Shown here one piece after another: positions 63,339 through 64,000 of a stretch of DNA of 64,000 nt (position 1 is its first letter; each line of letters opens with the position of its first letter). The position numbers and the translations under genes are program-made. Source of the stretch: Nectonema munidae (Eukaryota > Nematomorpha > Nectonematoida > Nectonematidae); assembly GCA_030549495.1 (NCBI GenBank), contig JAUIRK010001059.1, forward strand, positions 62,001 through 126,000, read 5' to 3'. The notes beneath the pieces are model-generated. The model was not told where the DNA came from. It searched no databases and saw only the letters and a list, made by a program, of their open reading frames with translations.

Positions 63339-63881
63339 GTAAGCATGTTTTTTCCAACTTTTTAGTCCTCAACCCACGAAACATGAAAACACCAATCTTA
63401 AATCCTTCAATTATATGACTTTATGGCCATACCACCATTTCTGCTGGATAAAATGTACGCTAGGGTTGGCAAAAACTAAAGTGGTGACATTTATTTTGTC
63501 ACCCTCTCAAGATATTAAAATCATAAAATACAAATATGAGCAAAAAATTATTTTTCATGTCGCTATATACGCTATATTATTATTATGCTGACAAGCTTGA
63601 TAATTTTACGTTTTCAGTTAATTGAATGTCCATTGTCTACTTTTAATGAAGAGGTGGTAGATACAACTTAATGCTTTTCTCATTTCATTTTGGAAACTGT
63701 TTTGGCTATTCACAGACAACTTGAAAGAAAATAATCCTCATCCTTGTTTAATCTGGCTGAAAATAGTCTCGTTTAAAATTTCGATACTAGCTCACCTTTT
63801 TCATCCCTTCATTGACGAATTCGTAGCCCTACACCACTTCTAAATCATTTTCGAAAAAGTCATTTCTTCTTCTATACACAG

Positions 63882-63966
63882 ATCTTTCAAGAACACTGTT
63901 TCTTGGATTTTGAGCATCTTAAATAGTAGTTTTCAATTGAATGTGCAGAACTATACCATTCCTTGA
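63882..63966 (+). CDS. Candidate exon D of FGDF/FGEF protein
   Basis: Acceptor TTCTTCTTCTATACACAG. The single base A completes the Gln codon left by exon C. The frame then reads SFKNTVSWILSILNSSFQLN and ends at TGA 63,964-63,966, unless an unseen donor lies before it. Hydrophobic content (WILSIL) contrasts with the polar exon C. This is the weakest of the four joins because its end is not fixed and the window stops 34 bases later. Confidence 0.4.
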
Positions 63967-64000
63967 TTGCAAGAAAACGATCAGACTTTATACTAGTTTT

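Overview
This window looks like animal (metazoan) nuclear DNA. It is AT-rich outside the satellites. It carries long tandem satellite arrays, many short inverted-repeat transposons of several superfamilies, decayed LINEs, a tRNA-type SINE, and candidate exons flanked by GT/AG splice signals with matching phases. An invertebrate, possibly an arthropod or crustacean, is my best guess from the transposon and LINE flavour; nothing fixes the species. No bacterial-type gene, operon, CRISPR array or rRNA gene is present, and I recognised no LTR or virus-like element.

Layout. (1) Positions 1-37,139 and 41,628-44,118 hold one satellite with a base unit of about 31 bp. The strand given is rich in A, C and G and poor in T. 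Variant 31-mers are arranged in longer super-repeats: about 2.48 kb and 4.21 kb in the first 8.4 kb, about 6.8 kb (three copies) from 9.6 to 29.3 kb, and about 2.48 kb again from 29.2 to 35 kb. Each 6.8-kb unit carries one 1.2-kb AT-rich spacer that is not satellite. (2) Positions 37,140-41,627 interrupt this array with AT-rich DNA, a short 51-bp repeat and a second satellite of about 63 bp that is poor in C. (3) Positions 44,119-64,000 are AT-rich single-copy DNA with transposon debris and the only believable protein-coding exons.

Coding content. The best gene candidate runs on the + strand: an exon-like segment at 48,549-48,818 and four exons at 62,435-62,509, 63,020-63,058, 63,143-63,338 and 63,882-63,966. 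All joins are phase-compatible. The product contains two aromatic-G-acid-aromatic motifs (FGDF and FGEF) of the type that bind the gamma-ear domains of AP-1/GGA clathrin adaptors in aftiphilin and gamma-synergin. If the first segment belongs to the gene, its intron would be about 13.6 kb and filled with mobile elements. A further exon-like piece at 50,315-50,469 also fits the phase.

Mobile elements. A 3.3-kb hAT-type element (52,990-56,307) has a perfect 8-bp target duplication and has been invaded by a Mutator-like MITE, a SINE, a foldback element holding a piggyBac-like MITE, a small hAT MITE and a piggyBac-like fragment. A second hAT element (59,472-62,155) still shows most of a decayed DUF4371/ZMYM1-like transposase on the - strand. 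Smaller elements lie at 42,555-42,727 (inside the satellite), 52,217-52,788 and 56,559-57,019. The many 60-140-codon open frames in the satellite come from its period and are not annotated as genes.
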